DNA of 64,000 bases from Hymenobacter sp. YC55 (lineage in GTDB: Bacteria > Bacteroidota > Bacteroidia > Cytophagales > Hymenobacteraceae): the NCBI RefSeq assembly GCF_029433095.1, contig NZ_JARNTX010000002.1, positions 1,364,001-1,428,000 on the forward strand. The letters run 5' to 3'. Position 1 is the first letter of the stretch. Each line of letters begins with the position of its first letter. The notes under the pieces are model-generated. The model was not told the DNA's origin. It was given only the letters and a program-made list of their open reading frames with translations, and made no database searches. Shown piece after piece: positions 51,989 to 60,961 of this stretch. The position numbers were made by a program, and so were the translations under genes.

Positions 51989-52432
51989 TTACTCAGCTAC
52001 TACATTGAAACGCACTTTGTGCTTCACTTCGCGGTGCAGATCCACAGTTGCGGTGTACTCACCAACCGAACCGGGCTCTTGGTCGAACGAAAGGCGCTTG
52101 CGCTCAACTTCAATACCTTTAGCTTTCAAAGCCTCAGCAAGCTGAAGCGTAGTTACGCGACCAAAGATTTTGCCGCTCTCACCCACCTTGGCAGGAATAT
52201 CGAGCACCACGTCACCGATCTTATTGGCAATGGCTTGCGCATCACTCTTAACCTTATCGGCTTTGTGAGCAGCCTGACGGATGTTCTCAGCAACAATTTT
52301 CTTGTTGGTCTTATCAGCCAAAATGGCCAAACCTTGCGGGAGCAGATAGTTGCGACCGTAACCTGGCTTCACCTTCACGGTGTCGTTCTTGTAGCCCAGG
52401 CCCTTTACGTCGTCTTTCAGGATTACTTCCAT
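51989..52432 (-). CDS. rplI: Large ribosomal subunit protein bL9
   Basis: 147 residues. The N-terminal domain MEVILKDDVKGLGYKNDTVKVKPGYGRNYLLPQGLA is the L9 signature that binds 23S rRNA; a long connecting helix and C-terminal domain follow (KIFGRVTTLQLAEAL, VDLHREVKHKVRFNV). It is the last gene of the rpsF-rpsR-rplI operon. The gap to rpsR is about 100 bp and contains repeated TTGTTGATTG-like words without a clear promoter or terminator. Confidence 0.97.
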   Translation of the reverse strand: MEVILKDDVKGLGYKNDTVKVKPGYGRNYLLPQGLAILADKTNKKIVAENIRQAAHKADKVKSDAQAIANKIGDVVLDIPAKVGESGKIFGRVTTLQLAEALKAKGIEVERKRLSFDQEPGSVGEYTATVDLHREVKHKVRFNVVAE

Positions 52433-52531
52433 GATTTTTTAATTGTTGATTGTCAATTGTTGAAATGTTGATTGATAATGGTGCCGATAAGACGACCATT
52501 TGACAAGCAGCATTCAACAACTAGCAATCAT

Positions 52532-52783
52532 CTATTTCAAAGAGTCAGTTACGTAAGGCATGAGAGCCAAGTGACGAGCTTTTGCTACGGCTTGGGCCAC
52601 TTTGCGCTGGAACTTCAGGCTGGTGCCTGTGATACGGCGGGGCAGAATGCGGCCCTGCTCGTTCACGAACTTCAGCAGGAAGTTCGGGTCCTTGTAGTCA
52701 ACATACTTGATGCCGTTCTTCTTGAAGCGGCAGTACTTTTTGCGGGTATCCTGCTTGTGGATACGTTCGTTGGCGAGGCTCAT
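52532..52783 (-). CDS. rpsR: Small ribosomal subunit protein bS18
   Basis: 83 residues. Conserved KKYCRFKKNGIKYVDYKDPNFLLKFV and RILPRRITGTSLKFQRKVAQAVAKARHLALMPY are diagnostic of S18, which pairs with S6 on the 30S platform. One Cys in KKYC is kept. It starts 8 bp after the rpsF stop, and rplI follows. Confidence 0.97.
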   Translation of the reverse strand: MSLANERIHKQDTRKKYCRFKKNGIKYVDYKDPNFLLKFVNEQGRILPRRITGTSLKFQRKVAQAVAKARHLALMPYVTDSLK

Positions 52784-52791
52784 TGTTTAAA

Positions 52792-53169
52792 TTACTGGGC
52801 TACAGCTTCCGATTGTTTCTGGGCTTTCTGCTGGTTCATCTCTCCGTTGCGGCGGCGCTGGCTGTAGGCTACAGCATGCTTGTCCAAAACGGTAGTCAGG
52901 AAGCGGATTACCCGCTCGTCCCGGCGGAAGGCTAGTTCCAGCGTGTCCACGATGTTACCCGAGCCAGTAAACTCCACGAGGAAGTAGTAGCCCGTATTTT
53001 TTTTCTGAATAGGATATGCCAATTTTTTTAGGCCCCAAGCTTCAGAGTTGATGATGTCGGCGCCATTTTCCTTAAGCACCTGCGAGAACTTCTCGACCGT
53101 CTCTTGCACCTGGCCCTCGTTTAGCACGGGGGTCAAAATGAAGACCGTCTCGTAATTTCTTACTTCCAT
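52792..53169 (-). CDS. rpsF: Small ribosomal subunit protein bS6
   Basis: 125 residues. NYETVFILTPVLNEGQVQETVEKF at the start, the WGLKKLAYPIQKKNTGYYFLVEFTG core and RRDERVIRFLTTVLDKHA are the S6 fold. The C-terminal tail is basic and Gln-rich (RRRNGEMNQQKAQKQ). First gene of the rpsF-rpsR-rplI operon; in many bacteria S6:S18 binds its own leader mRNA, but I cannot confirm such a site here. A -7-like element lies at 53214-53221. Confidence 0.97.
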   Translation of the reverse strand: MEVRNYETVFILTPVLNEGQVQETVEKFSQVLKENGADIINSEAWGLKKLAYPIQKKNTGYYFLVEFTGSGNIVDTLELAFRRDERVIRFLTTVLDKHAVAYSQRRRNGEMNQQKAQKQSEAVAQ

Positions 53170-53213
53170 TACGACGGGGTAGAATTTGAATTGTGAAAAA
53201 ATTAATGAGCCGG

Positions 53214-53221
53214 CAAAGATA
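53214..53221 (-). promoter_or_regulatory. Candidate -7 element (TATCTTTG) for rpsF operon
   Basis: Minus-strand TATCTTTG matches TAnnTTTG and lies 44 bp before the rpsF ATG. The -33 element was not found at the standard distance. Confidence 0.5.
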
Positions 53222-53473
53222 CGACTTTTCCATTATGGCTCTTACCATCCATCACAAAATATTTACTTGAAATTAGTTGTTAACAATTTGGGCATCAGGA
53301 AGCAAACCTTCCCGATACAAAATAGGTTAGCTAAAAGACAAGCGGCTGTGGCTGGTAGTATGAGGGAGGCCGGAGATGGACCGCTTGAGGACACCTATAG
53401 TAATAAGGTGTTATAAATGCTTTTTAGAATGCTTCTAAGCAAGGTTAGGTAGGCGAGAATTAGCCTAATTGGG

Positions 53474-53504
53474 TTTGTTCTCTACGATTCCTGACCTACA
53501 TTTG
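53474..53504 (+). promoter_or_regulatory. Promoter of the act-cox operon
   Basis: TTTG at 53474-53477, a 19-base spacer, then TACATTTG at 53497-53504: a full match to the Bacteroidota -33/-7 promoter. The ATG of actA is 50 bp downstream, giving a leader of about 45 nt. Confidence 0.75.
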
Positions 53505-53554
53505 TGGCCTTGAAGCACCCCCTCGCGTTTCTTTCCTTATAGTAAAATTGTGCT

Positions 53555-54928
53555 ATGAATAGCATTCGCTTTCGTTCCATTCCTCACCTCTTTCTAGCTC
53601 TATTTCTGACCTTTGCTGCCGTAAACAACTCCTCGGCGCAGGGTGGTGAAGTAGGGGCGGCCCCAGCCGTTAGTAAAGATGGAGTAACTCCCGGCAGTGC
53701 AGATGCCGGCTCACCTGCTGCTGCGGCAGCACCTGCTGCCGGGGCAACTCCTGGTGCTGGCGGCGGCGACGCTGCTGCTATTGCAGCTGGCGATGCGCTG
53801 TTCAAAGGCAACTGCGCTCAGTGCCACGCTGTAAACGATGTGGTAGTAGGTCCAGCGCTTGCAGGTATCACCAAGCGCCGTCCGATTTCATGGTTGATTC
53901 CATGGATCAAGAATTCTAGCAAAGTAGTAGCCAGCGGCGACGACTATGCTGTGAAGCTGTTCAACCAGTACCAGAAGCAGCAAATGCCTAGCTTCCAACT
54001 GTCGGATCAGGAAATCACCTCCATCATTGCTTGGGTAACTTCCCAAGAGGGTAGTGGAGCATCCGCTACAGGTGGTGGAGCTGGAACAAACAAGGACAAT
54101 CCAGCTGCTGATACTAAACTTGGTGAAGGTGGTGAAGGCGCTGGTGCCGGTCAGTATGCTGACATCCTGCTAATTGTATTGGTAGTCGTACTGATTGTAC
54201 TCGTTGTAACGCTCGTCATCATCGCAAACATCATGAAAGATGTGTTGCGCGGTCGCAAAGACTTGGACGGTCGTGACGTTGAGATCCTTGAGCAGCGCTT
54301 CGATTGGAGCAAGCTTTACAAGTCTTCGGCCATCCGCATCGGGGCCGGGGTGGTATTCACACTCGTCTTATTATATGAGTCTGTGCAGGGTGCCATGGGT
54401 ATTGGCTTGATGCAGGGCTACCAGCCCACGCAGCCAATTGCTTTCTCGCACAAACTTCACGCAGGCGAGCACCAGATCAACTGCGCTTACTGCCATACTT
54501 CGGTGTACAAGAGCAAGTCGGCTAACATTCCGTCGGCCAACATCTGTATGAACTGCCACTCGCAGATCAAAACTGAATCGCAGGAAATTAAGAAGATCTA
54601 CCGGGCCATTGAGCGCAAGCAGCCTATTCAGTGGGTACGTGTACACAACCTGCCCGACTTGGCTTACTTCAACCACTCGCAGCACACGCAAGTAGGCGGA
54701 ATTCAGTGCCAAACCTGCCACGGTCCTATCCAGAATATGCAAGTAGTATATCAATACTCGCCGCTGACAATGGGATGGTGCATTAACTGCCACCGCGAAA
54801 CGCCTCTCAACACCAAAGGCAACGCGTACTATAACAATTTGGTGAAGTTGCACGACCAAGCCAATGGGGGCGCACCTTTCACTGTATCATCGAATGGTGG
54901 TACGGAATGCTCGAAGTGCCACTACTAA
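53555..54928 (+). CDS. actA: Alternative complex III subunit A: monoheme plus pentaheme cytochrome c
   Basis: 457 residues with six CxxCH heme sites. Signal peptide to about residue 29 (SSAQG), an Ala/Gly/Pro linker, then a monoheme class I cytochrome domain (CAQCH near 89, PSFQLSDQEITSIIAWV). Next is a strongly hydrophobic helix (about 207-230), a second hydrophobic segment near 265, and the pentaheme part: CAYCH, CMNCH, CQTCH, CINCH and CSKCH between about 309 and 457. ActA sits on the periplasmic face of the quinol:cytochrome c oxidoreductase and passes electrons to the oxidase. First gene of actABCDEF-coxB-coxA. The N-terminal monoheme domain makes this a fusion relative to a plain pentaheme ActA. 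Confidence 0.92.
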   Translation: MNSIRFRSIPHLFLALFLTFAAVNNSSAQGGEVGAAPAVSKDGVTPGSADAGSPAAAAAPAAGATPGAGGGDAAAIAAGDALFKGNCAQCHAVNDVVVGPALAGITKRRPISWLIPWIKNSSKVVASGDDYAVKLFNQYQKQQMPSFQLSDQEITSIIAWVTSQEGSGASATGGGAGTNKDNPAADTKLGEGGEGAGAGQYADILLIVLVVVLIVLVVTLVIIANIMKDVLRGRKDLDGRDVEILEQRFDWSKLYKSSAIRIGAGVVFTLVLLYESVQGAMGIGLMQGYQPTQPIAFSHKLHAGEHQINCAYCHTSVYKSKSANIPSANICMNCHSQIKTESQEIKKIYRAIERKQPIQWVRVHNLPDLAYFNHSQHTQVGGIQCQTCHGPIQNMQVVYQYSPLTMGWCINCHRETPLNTKGNAYYNNLVKLHDQANGGAPFTVSSNGGTECSKCHY

Positions 54929-54938
54929 AGTTGGTATG

Positions 54939-54981
54939 GCCAGCTAGACTAAGTGAATAATCATTTACTAGTCTAGCTGGC
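54939..54981. other. Hairpin between actA and actB
   Basis: GCCAGCTAGACTA (54939-54951) pairs perfectly with TAGTCTAGCTGGC (54969-54981) around a 17-base loop. There is no U-run after it, so it is unlikely to be a normal terminator. It may stabilise or process the actA end of the mRNA, or attenuate distal expression. Confidence 0.6.
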
Positions 54982-55081
54982 TCATTAAACGAAAGCTCTT
55001 ACAATAAGCCTTAAAACTTGGGATCAAACACAGAGCGGTATTTGCGCTCTACTCGCCCAAGACCCTAAGTCCCCATAACAA

Positions 55082-58000
55082 ATGCAAGAATCGCCCAAGT
55101 ACTGGAAGGGAATTGAGGAATTAGAGAACTCGCCGGAATTCGTGAAGAACGCGTTTAGCGAATTCGCGGATTTCCTGCCCGTAAAAGAATCACATGCCTC
55201 TTCGGATGCATCCGTAGCGCCACGCCGCGACTTTCTTAAGCTGATGGGCTTTGGCATTGCGGCTGCTACACTGGCTAGCTGCGAAGCTCCTGTTCGGAAG
55301 GCTATTCCTTATCTGAACAAGCCCGAGGAAGTAGATCCAGGTATTGCAAACTTCTACGCTTCTACCTACTTCAACGGTACCGACTACAACAGCGTCTTGG
55401 TGAAGACCCGCGAAGGTCGTCCAATCAAGTTGGAAGGCAACCCAGAGTCGCCGGTTACCCGTGGTGGTTTGTCGGCACGTGCACAAGCATCTGTACTGAG
55501 CCTGTATGATAAAGCACGTCTACAGAACTTCGCTATCAAGGGCCGAGTTGCTGAGAAAGACCAGGTAGACCAAGAAATCCGGACTAAGCTGGCTGCTGCC
55601 AGGGGCCGGATTGCTATTGTTTCGCCAACCATTATCAGCCCAACTACCAAAAAAGTTATTGCTGATTTTGCTGCTCGCTATCCAAATACTGAGCACGTAA
55701 TGTATGATGCTAATTCGCAATCAGCATTGCTACGTGCAAACGGAGGCGTATTACCCGCTTTTGATTTCAGCAAAGCAGACGTGATTGTAAGCTTAGGGGC
55801 TGACTTCCTAGGAACCTGGATTTCTCCAGTGGAATTTGCTCCTCAGTATATTACCAACCGCAAAGTTTCGAGCGAGAGACGTCGCATGTCGCGTCACTAT
55901 CAGTTCGAAACGATGATGACGCTGACGGGTGCCAATGCTGACATCCGCGTGCCGATCAAGCCTTCTGAAATGGGTGCCACTACTTTGGCACTTTACAACG
56001 AGATAGTTGGTGGTAGCAGCAATACCACCAATAAACAACTGAAGCAAGCTGCTGCTGAGTTGAAGGCCGCCCGTGGCCGTAGCCTAGTGGTTTCCGGTTC
56101 AAATGATGTAGCTATTCAAACACTCGTAGCTGCTATCAACCAGAATCTAGGAAATGTTGGCACGTCTATAGACCTGACAAATCCTTCGTTGGTTCGTCAA
56201 GGGGATGATGCCCGTCTGTTGCGTCTTGTCAATGACATGAACGCAGGCACTGTAGGAGCAGTAATCTTTTACAATGCTAACCCTGCTTACGATCATCCTT
56301 TAGCTGAGAAAGTAAAGAGCGGCATTGCTAAAGTGCCAGTAAGCATCTCGCTTAATGACCGGTTAGATGAAACTGGCTCCTTGTGCGTTTATGCTTGTCC
56401 AGATCATAACTACTTGGAGTCGTGGAACGACTACGAGCCAAGACGTGGATACTTAAGCTTAGCACAGCCAGCTATTTCTCCTTTGTTTGGCACTCGCCAA
56501 GCGCAGGATAGCTTACTTGCATGGGCTGGAAACCCGCAGACATATTATAACTACCTGCGTAACTCTTGGCGTGGTGTCTTGACTGGTGATTTCCAGAAAG
56601 GTTGGGACAAAGCGGTTCATGATGGTGTAGCAACAGGTACACTCTCTGCTGCAGTGCAGCCTCAGCTAGCGCCAGCTATTGACGTTAACCAAGCAATTGC
56701 AGCCATCACAGCTGCTCCCAAGCCAAACGGCGTGGAGTTGTGTTTGTACGAAAAAGTGGGTATTGGCCCTGGTAGCTGCGAGGCCAACAACCCTTGGCTG
56801 CAAGAGCTACCCGATCCAGTATCGAAAGCCACTTGGGGCAACTATGTGGCTGTTCCTCGCGAGATGGCCTTAGCCAATAAGTGGGAGCAAAACGATGTGC
56901 TCAAGGTTACTTCAAATGGAAAGTCAATCGAACTTCCCGTTCTGATCCAGCCTGGCCAAGCCAAAGGTACTGTCAGCATTGCTATCGGTTACGGTCGTAA
57001 AAAGTCTGGTCGGGTAGGGGATAACGTTGGTGAAAACGCTTATCCGTTCGTAACAGTAGGCCGCGACAATGGCCTTGTTTATATAGGTGAAGTGAAGCTT
57101 GAGAAAACGGGTGCAACTGCTCCAATCGCTCAAACACAGACTCACCACACCATCATGGACCGTAAGGCTGTGGTGCAAGAGGCTACTCTAGCTCAGTACA
57201 TCAAGAATCCTAAGGAGGTAACGGAATACGAAACTATTTCCACTCCAGAAGGACCTCAGAAGCCGAACAAGGTTTCGCTGTGGCAAGATTACGAGTACAA
57301 GAATCACCACTGGGGCATGGCTATCGACCTCAACTCATGCATCGGCTGCGGTTCGTGCGTGATTGGATGTCAGGTAGAAAACAACGTTGCAGTAGTAGGC
57401 AAGCAGGAGGTAATTAACCGTCGTGAAATGCACTGGTTGCGTATCGACCGTTACTATAGCTCTGATGCCCACAAGGAAGACTTCGAAACCAAAGGCAAGC
57501 TAGATACCTATGCTGCCATGGAAGACCCTTCCGAAAATCCGTCGGTTATCTTCCAGCCGATGCTTTGCCAGCATTGCAACCACGCCCCATGCGAAACGGT
57601 GTGCCCCGTACTTGCTACAACGCATAGCTCGGAAGGTCTCAACCAGATGACCTACAACCGTTGCGTAGGAACTCGTTATTGCGCTAACAACTGCCCTTAT
57701 AAGGTTCGTCGCTTCAACTGGTTCTCGTACTACTCAAACGAGAAGTTCGAAGATGTAAACAACCACATGTTCTCGGATTTAGGCCGTATGGTCCTGAATC
57801 CAGACGTGACGGTACGGGCTCGTGGTGTGATGGAAAAGTGCAGCTTCTGCGTGCAGCGTATTCAGCTTGCTAAGCTGGAAGCTAAAAAGCAAAAGCGTCG
57901 TCCTAAGGACGGGGAAGTAGTAACTGCTTGCGCTCAGTCTTGCCCTACACAAGCTATTACATTCGGTGATTTGCGCGATCCAAACACTCGCGTTGCGCAA

Positions 58001-58120
58001 ATCTGGCGTCGGGAAGATGGTGAGCGGGCCTTCAAAGTGATTGATTCTATCAACACTCAGCCAAACATCACGTACCTGACTAAGATCCGCAACAGAGATA
58101 AGTCGGAATTCAACGCCTAA
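55082..58120 (+). CDS. actB: Alternative complex III subunit B: Mo-less molybdopterin-like / iron-sulfur protein
   Basis: 1012 residues. A twin-arginine motif RRDFLK at about 48-53 precedes a hydrophobic stretch ending in LASC (Cys67), so the protein is Tat-exported and perhaps lipidated. Residues to about 730 resemble the molybdopterin oxidoreductase fold (DVIVSLGADFLGTWISPVEF, VIFYNANPAYDHPL), which in ACIII carries no cofactor. The C-terminal 280 residues are a ferredoxin domain with four cysteine groups: CIGCGSCVIGC, CQHCNHAPCETVC, CVGTRYCANNCPY, and CSFC with CAQSCP further on. These fit three 4Fe-4S and one 3Fe-4S centres. It moves electrons from quinol at ActC to the ActA hemes. Confidence 0.94.
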   Translation: MQESPKYWKGIEELENSPEFVKNAFSEFADFLPVKESHASSDASVAPRRDFLKLMGFGIAAATLASCEAPVRKAIPYLNKPEEVDPGIANFYASTYFNGTDYNSVLVKTREGRPIKLEGNPESPVTRGGLSARAQASVLSLYDKARLQNFAIKGRVAEKDQVDQEIRTKLAAARGRIAIVSPTIISPTTKKVIADFAARYPNTEHVMYDANSQSALLRANGGVLPAFDFSKADVIVSLGADFLGTWISPVEFAPQYITNRKVSSERRRMSRHYQFETMMTLTGANADIRVPIKPSEMGATTLALYNEIVGGSSNTTNKQLKQAAAELKAARGRSLVVSGSNDVAIQTLVAAINQNLGNVGTSIDLTNPSLVRQGDDARLLRLVNDMNAGTVGAVIFYNANPAYDHPLAEKVKSGIAKVPVSISLNDRLDETGSLCVYACPDHNYLESWNDYEPRRGYLSLAQPAISPLFGTRQAQDSLLAWAGNPQTYYNYLRNSWRGVLTGDFQKGWDKAVHDGVATGTLSAAVQPQLAPAIDVNQAIAAITAAPKPNGVELCLYEKVGIGPGSCEANNPWLQELPDPVSKATWGNYVAVPREMALANKWEQNDVLKVTSNGKSIELPVLIQPGQAKGTVSIAIGYGRKKSGRVGDNVGENAYPFVTVGRDNGLVYIGEVKLEKTGATAPIAQTQTHHTIMDRKAVVQEATLAQYIKNPKEVTEYETISTPEGPQKPNKVSLWQDYEYKNHHWGMAIDLNSCIGCGSCVIGCQVENNVAVVGKQEVINRREMHWLRIDRYYSSDAHKEDFETKGKLDTYAAMEDPSENPSVIFQPMLCQHCNHAPCETVCPVLATTHSSEGLNQMTYNRCVGTRYCANNCPYKVRRFNWFSYYSNEKFEDVNNHMFSDLGRMVLNPDVTVRARGVMEKCSFCVQRIQLAKLEAKKQKRRPKDGEVVTACAQSCPTQAITFGDLRDPNTRVAQIWRREDGERAFKVIDSINTQPNITYLTKIRNRDKSEFNA

Positions 58121-58222
58121 GCTAGATTTGGGGTCTCAGGGACTTGGACCTCGGATTTCAAATTAGGCTCAGAGAAGAAGTCCAGTTCCCGAGTTCCTAA
58201 ACCCTACTAAACCAACAAATAT

Positions 58223-59680
58223 ATGCAGCACGTATCGCCTGTACGGGAGCCGCTCGTAACCGGGGGGAAAACGTACCATGACGTCACACAAGATATTTGC
58301 CGCCAGGTAGAAGCTAAACCCAACATCCGTTGGATGGCTGCCTTAAGCGTGGCGCTCTTTTTCCTCGGGGTCTTTCTTTACTCTGTCTACCGCACGCTTT
58401 GGTATGGTATCGGAGAATGGGGTCTTAACAAAACAGTAGGCTGGGCCTGGGACATCACCAACTTCGTGTGGTGGGTTGGTATCGGTCACGCTGGTACCCT
58501 AATCTCAGCTGTATTGTTGCTGTTCCGTCAGAAGTGGCGTTCTTCTATCAACCGCGCGGCCGAAGCAATGACCATCTTCGCCGTAATATGCGCGGCTATG
58601 TTCCCTGTGCTTCACATGGGACGTCCATGGTTAGCTTACTGGGTATTCCCTTTCCAAAACACCTTTGGTTCACTGTGGGTGAATTTCAACTCCCCACTGC
58701 TTTGGGACGTATTCGCCATCTCGACCTATTTTACTGTGTCGCTGGTGTTCTGGTACACGGGTCTGGTACCTGACTTCGCTACCATTCGCGACCGGGCTAA
58801 AGGTCCTATTGCTAAAGTAGCCTACTCGTTGTTGAGCTTCGGCTGGAAGGGCTCGGCCAAGCATTGGTCGCGTTACGAAACAGTATCCTTGATTTTGGCT
58901 GGTGTTTCTACTCCGCTAGTACTATCGGTACACACCATTGTATCGATGGACTTTGCTACCTCAGTAGTACCTGGCTGGCACACGACTATCTTCCCTCCTT
59001 ATTTCGTAGCTGGTGCTATCTTCTCTGGCTTCGCGATGGTACTCACCCTGATGCTCATCACACGGGTGGTGTTTAAATTGGAAGATTACATCACGCTGGA
59101 ACACATTGCCCTCATGAACAAAATCATGATGGTAACCGGCTCTATTGTAGGTGTAGCTTATATCACAGAGTTCTTTATTGCTTGGTATTCTCAAGTTGAG
59201 TTCGAGCAATACGCCTTCATCAACCGCGCTACTGGTCCTTACTGGTGGGCTTACTGGTCGATGATGACCTGTAACGTAATCTCGCCTCAGTTGGTGTGGA
59301 TTCGTCGCATTCGCTACAGCATTCCTGCTACGTTCGTGTTGTCCATTATTGTGAACATCGGTATGTGGTTTGAGCGCTTTGTAATCATCGTGACTTCGCT
59401 TCACCGTGACTACTTGCCCTCCAGCTGGGTAATGTTCTCGCCTAGCATTATTGACATCGGTATTTATGTAGGTACGCTTGGCTTGTTCTTCACGCTGTTC
59501 CTGCTCTTTGCTAAGTTCTTCCCTGTAGTAAACATGGCAGAAGTGAAGACCATCCTGAAATATACTGTAGACAATGGTCCGACTTATACCGGTATCCACG
59601 GTCACAGCGAACAAGCTCACCAACCTGCCACTCACGGTGTTCCAGCTTCGGCACCCGTAAACTACAACAAGCATGAGTAA
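58223..59680 (+). CDS. actC: Alternative complex III subunit C: NrfD/PsrC-like quinol-binding membrane protein
   Basis: 485 residues with about ten hydrophobic helices. Seen: WMAALSVALFFLGVFLYSVYR near 35, GHAGTLISAVLLLFRQKWRSSINRAAEAMTIFA, HMGRPWLAYWVFPFQNTFG and VLSVHTIVSMDFATSVVPGWHTTIFPPYFVAGAIFSGFAMV, the NrfD-family pattern around the quinol site. It is the main membrane subunit that oxidises menaquinol. The 100-bp gap from actB holds an imperfect hairpin; the 3' end overlaps actD by 8 bp, implying translational coupling. The His-rich tail lies on the cytoplasmic or periplasmic surface. Confidence 0.94.
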   Translation: MQHVSPVREPLVTGGKTYHDVTQDICRQVEAKPNIRWMAALSVALFFLGVFLYSVYRTLWYGIGEWGLNKTVGWAWDITNFVWWVGIGHAGTLISAVLLLFRQKWRSSINRAAEAMTIFAVICAAMFPVLHMGRPWLAYWVFPFQNTFGSLWVNFNSPLLWDVFAISTYFTVSLVFWYTGLVPDFATIRDRAKGPIAKVAYSLLSFGWKGSAKHWSRYETVSLILAGVSTPLVLSVHTIVSMDFATSVVPGWHTTIFPPYFVAGAIFSGFAMVLTLMLITRVVFKLEDYITLEHIALMNKIMMVTGSIVGVAYITEFFIAWYSQVEFEQYAFINRATGPYWWAYWSMMTCNVISPQLVWIRRIRYSIPATFVLSIIVNIGMWFERFVIIVTSLHRDYLPSSWVMFSPSIIDIGIYVGTLGLFFTLFLLFAKFFPVVNMAEVKTILKYTVDNGPTYTGIHGHSEQAHQPATHGVPASAPVNYNKHE

Positions 59681-60197
59681 GCGCTTTGCCCTCGGCATCT
59701 TTGAAGACGAGGACGTGCTATTGCACGCTATTGAAAACGTCCGTGAAGCGGGCGTGAAAATCTACGAGGTATTTTCTCCTTTCCCTGTGCACGGCATCGA
59801 TGATGCATTGGGAATAGAACGCTCTCGGTTACCGATTGCTGCATTCTTCTTGGGCATGACAGGTTTGTCTTTTGCCTTATGGATGCAGATCTACATGTTA
59901 GGTTTTGACTGGCCAATGATTATTGGTGGTAAGCCTCACATTGCATTGCCTGCCTTCATTCCTGTGGCTTTTGAGTTAACAGTGTTTTTCACCTGTCACG
60001 GGATGGTTATCACTTTCTATACCATTAGTAATCTCTATCCTCGCTGGAAAACGCCAGTCTTGGATGTACGGGCTACTGATGACAAGTTTGTGATGGCCAT
60101 TGAAATGAATGAGAAAACTGACTTGAACCGTCTGACACAACTGCTGCGCGCCAATGGTGCCTCAGAAGTGAATGAAAAAGAAATGTCTAAATTCTAA
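59673..60197 (+). CDS. actD: Alternative complex III subunit D (DUF3341)
   Basis: 174 residues. A soluble N-terminal part (FALGIFEDEDVLLHAIENVREAGVKIYEVFSPFPVHGID) is followed by two membrane helices (LPIAAFFLGMTGLSFALWMQIYML and LPAFIPVAFELTVFFTCHGMVITF). This is the DUF3341 protein that stabilises the ACIII membrane arm. It overlaps actC by 8 bp and shares one base with the actE start, so the three are translationally coupled. Confidence 0.93.
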   Translation: MSKRFALGIFEDEDVLLHAIENVREAGVKIYEVFSPFPVHGIDDALGIERSRLPIAAFFLGMTGLSFALWMQIYMLGFDWPMIIGGKPHIALPAFIPVAFELTVFFTCHGMVITFYTISNLYPRWKTPVLDVRATDDKFVMAIEMNEKTDLNRLTQLLRANGASEVNEKEMSKF

Positions 60198-60961
60198 TGA
60201 CGCATTCGCTGAAATTAGGTCTGCAAGCGTCGGCTATAGTGTTTGCTTCGGTGTTCTCTACCGGGTGTAACCGTGCTGATGATCCCGGCCTCGAGTATGC
60301 TCCGGAAATGTATTACCCAATTCCGTATGAGCCGCTGAAGCAGATGAACACCAACACCGTTAACCCTATGGGGCTTAACGAGCGTACCCCGGTAGTTGGC
60401 ACTGTTCCACTAGGTAAGCTTAACTATTACTCGCACATCCCGAAGGATAGTGTAGGTATTGCTGAGCGGACCCTGAAAAACCCTTTCTCTTACACCAAAG
60501 AGAATCTACTGGAAGGCCAAACGCTCTATACGCGTAACTGCCAACATTGCCATGGTGAACAAGGCGATGGCCAAGGACCTGTTGCTGCTAAGTTCAAAGG
60601 TGTACCAGCTTACTCGGCTGGGGCTTACAAGAACATGAACGACGGGCATATCTACCATGTAATTCAATGGGGCAAAGGCCGGATGATGCCGCATGGCTCG
60701 CAGGTAGCTCCTGATGAGCGCTGGAGAATTGCCATGTATGTACGCATGTTGCAGCAAGGTAAGGGCCCTGATGGAATGGCTGACTTTCTGAAAGCTAAAG
60801 GCCAAGATTCTGGATTGACTTCAGAATCAACTGATGGTCAAAACCAAGCTCCAGTTCAAGAGGCGCAAGCTGATAAGGAGTCTGTAACACCCGGACAGGG
60901 CGGCGTAGAAGCAAGAAACGGAACCAATCTTCCAAGCGAAACGGCTAAACCGCAGAATTAA
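60197..60961 (+). CDS. actE: Alternative complex III subunit E: monoheme cytochrome c lipoprotein
   Basis: 254 residues. Lipoprotein signal ending in STGC (Cys24). One heme site CQHCHG near 116 with GQTLYTRNCQHCHGEQGDGQGPV and the distal MMPHG methionine near 160. The N-terminal part has the ActE pattern MYYPIPYEPLKQM... and the C-terminal 60 residues are a Gln/Glu/Ser-rich tail. It can accept electrons from ActA and hand them to the oxidase or soluble cytochrome. Start and stop overlap actD and actF by one base each. Confidence 0.93.
   Translation: MTHSLKLGLQASAIVFASVFSTGCNRADDPGLEYAPEMYYPIPYEPLKQMNTNTVNPMGLNERTPVVGTVPLGKLNYYSHIPKDSVGIAERTLKNPFSYTKENLLEGQTLYTRNCQHCHGEQGDGQGPVAAKFKGVPAYSAGAYKNMNDGHIYHVIQWGKGRMMPHGSQVAPDERWRIAMYVRMLQQGKGPDGMADFLKAKGQDSGLTSESTDGQNQAPVQEAQADKESVTPGQGGVEARNGTNLPSETAKPQN

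Larger units (their letters stand above)
53170..53554. other. Divergent promoter region between rpsF and actA
   Basis: About 385 bp without a credible gene. It carries a -7 element for rpsF at 53214-53221 and a full -33/-7 promoter for the act operon at 53474-53504. Nothing else stands out. Confidence 0.65.

Noticed and set aside
53186..53416. Plus-strand 76-codon frame in the rpsF-actA gap
   Set aside because: It overlaps the rpsF promoter element, has no family features and no ribosome-binding context.
58961..59698. 245-codon minus-strand open frame inside actC
   Set aside because: Antisense to a strongly conserved membrane protein; composition is not protein-like and there is no start context.
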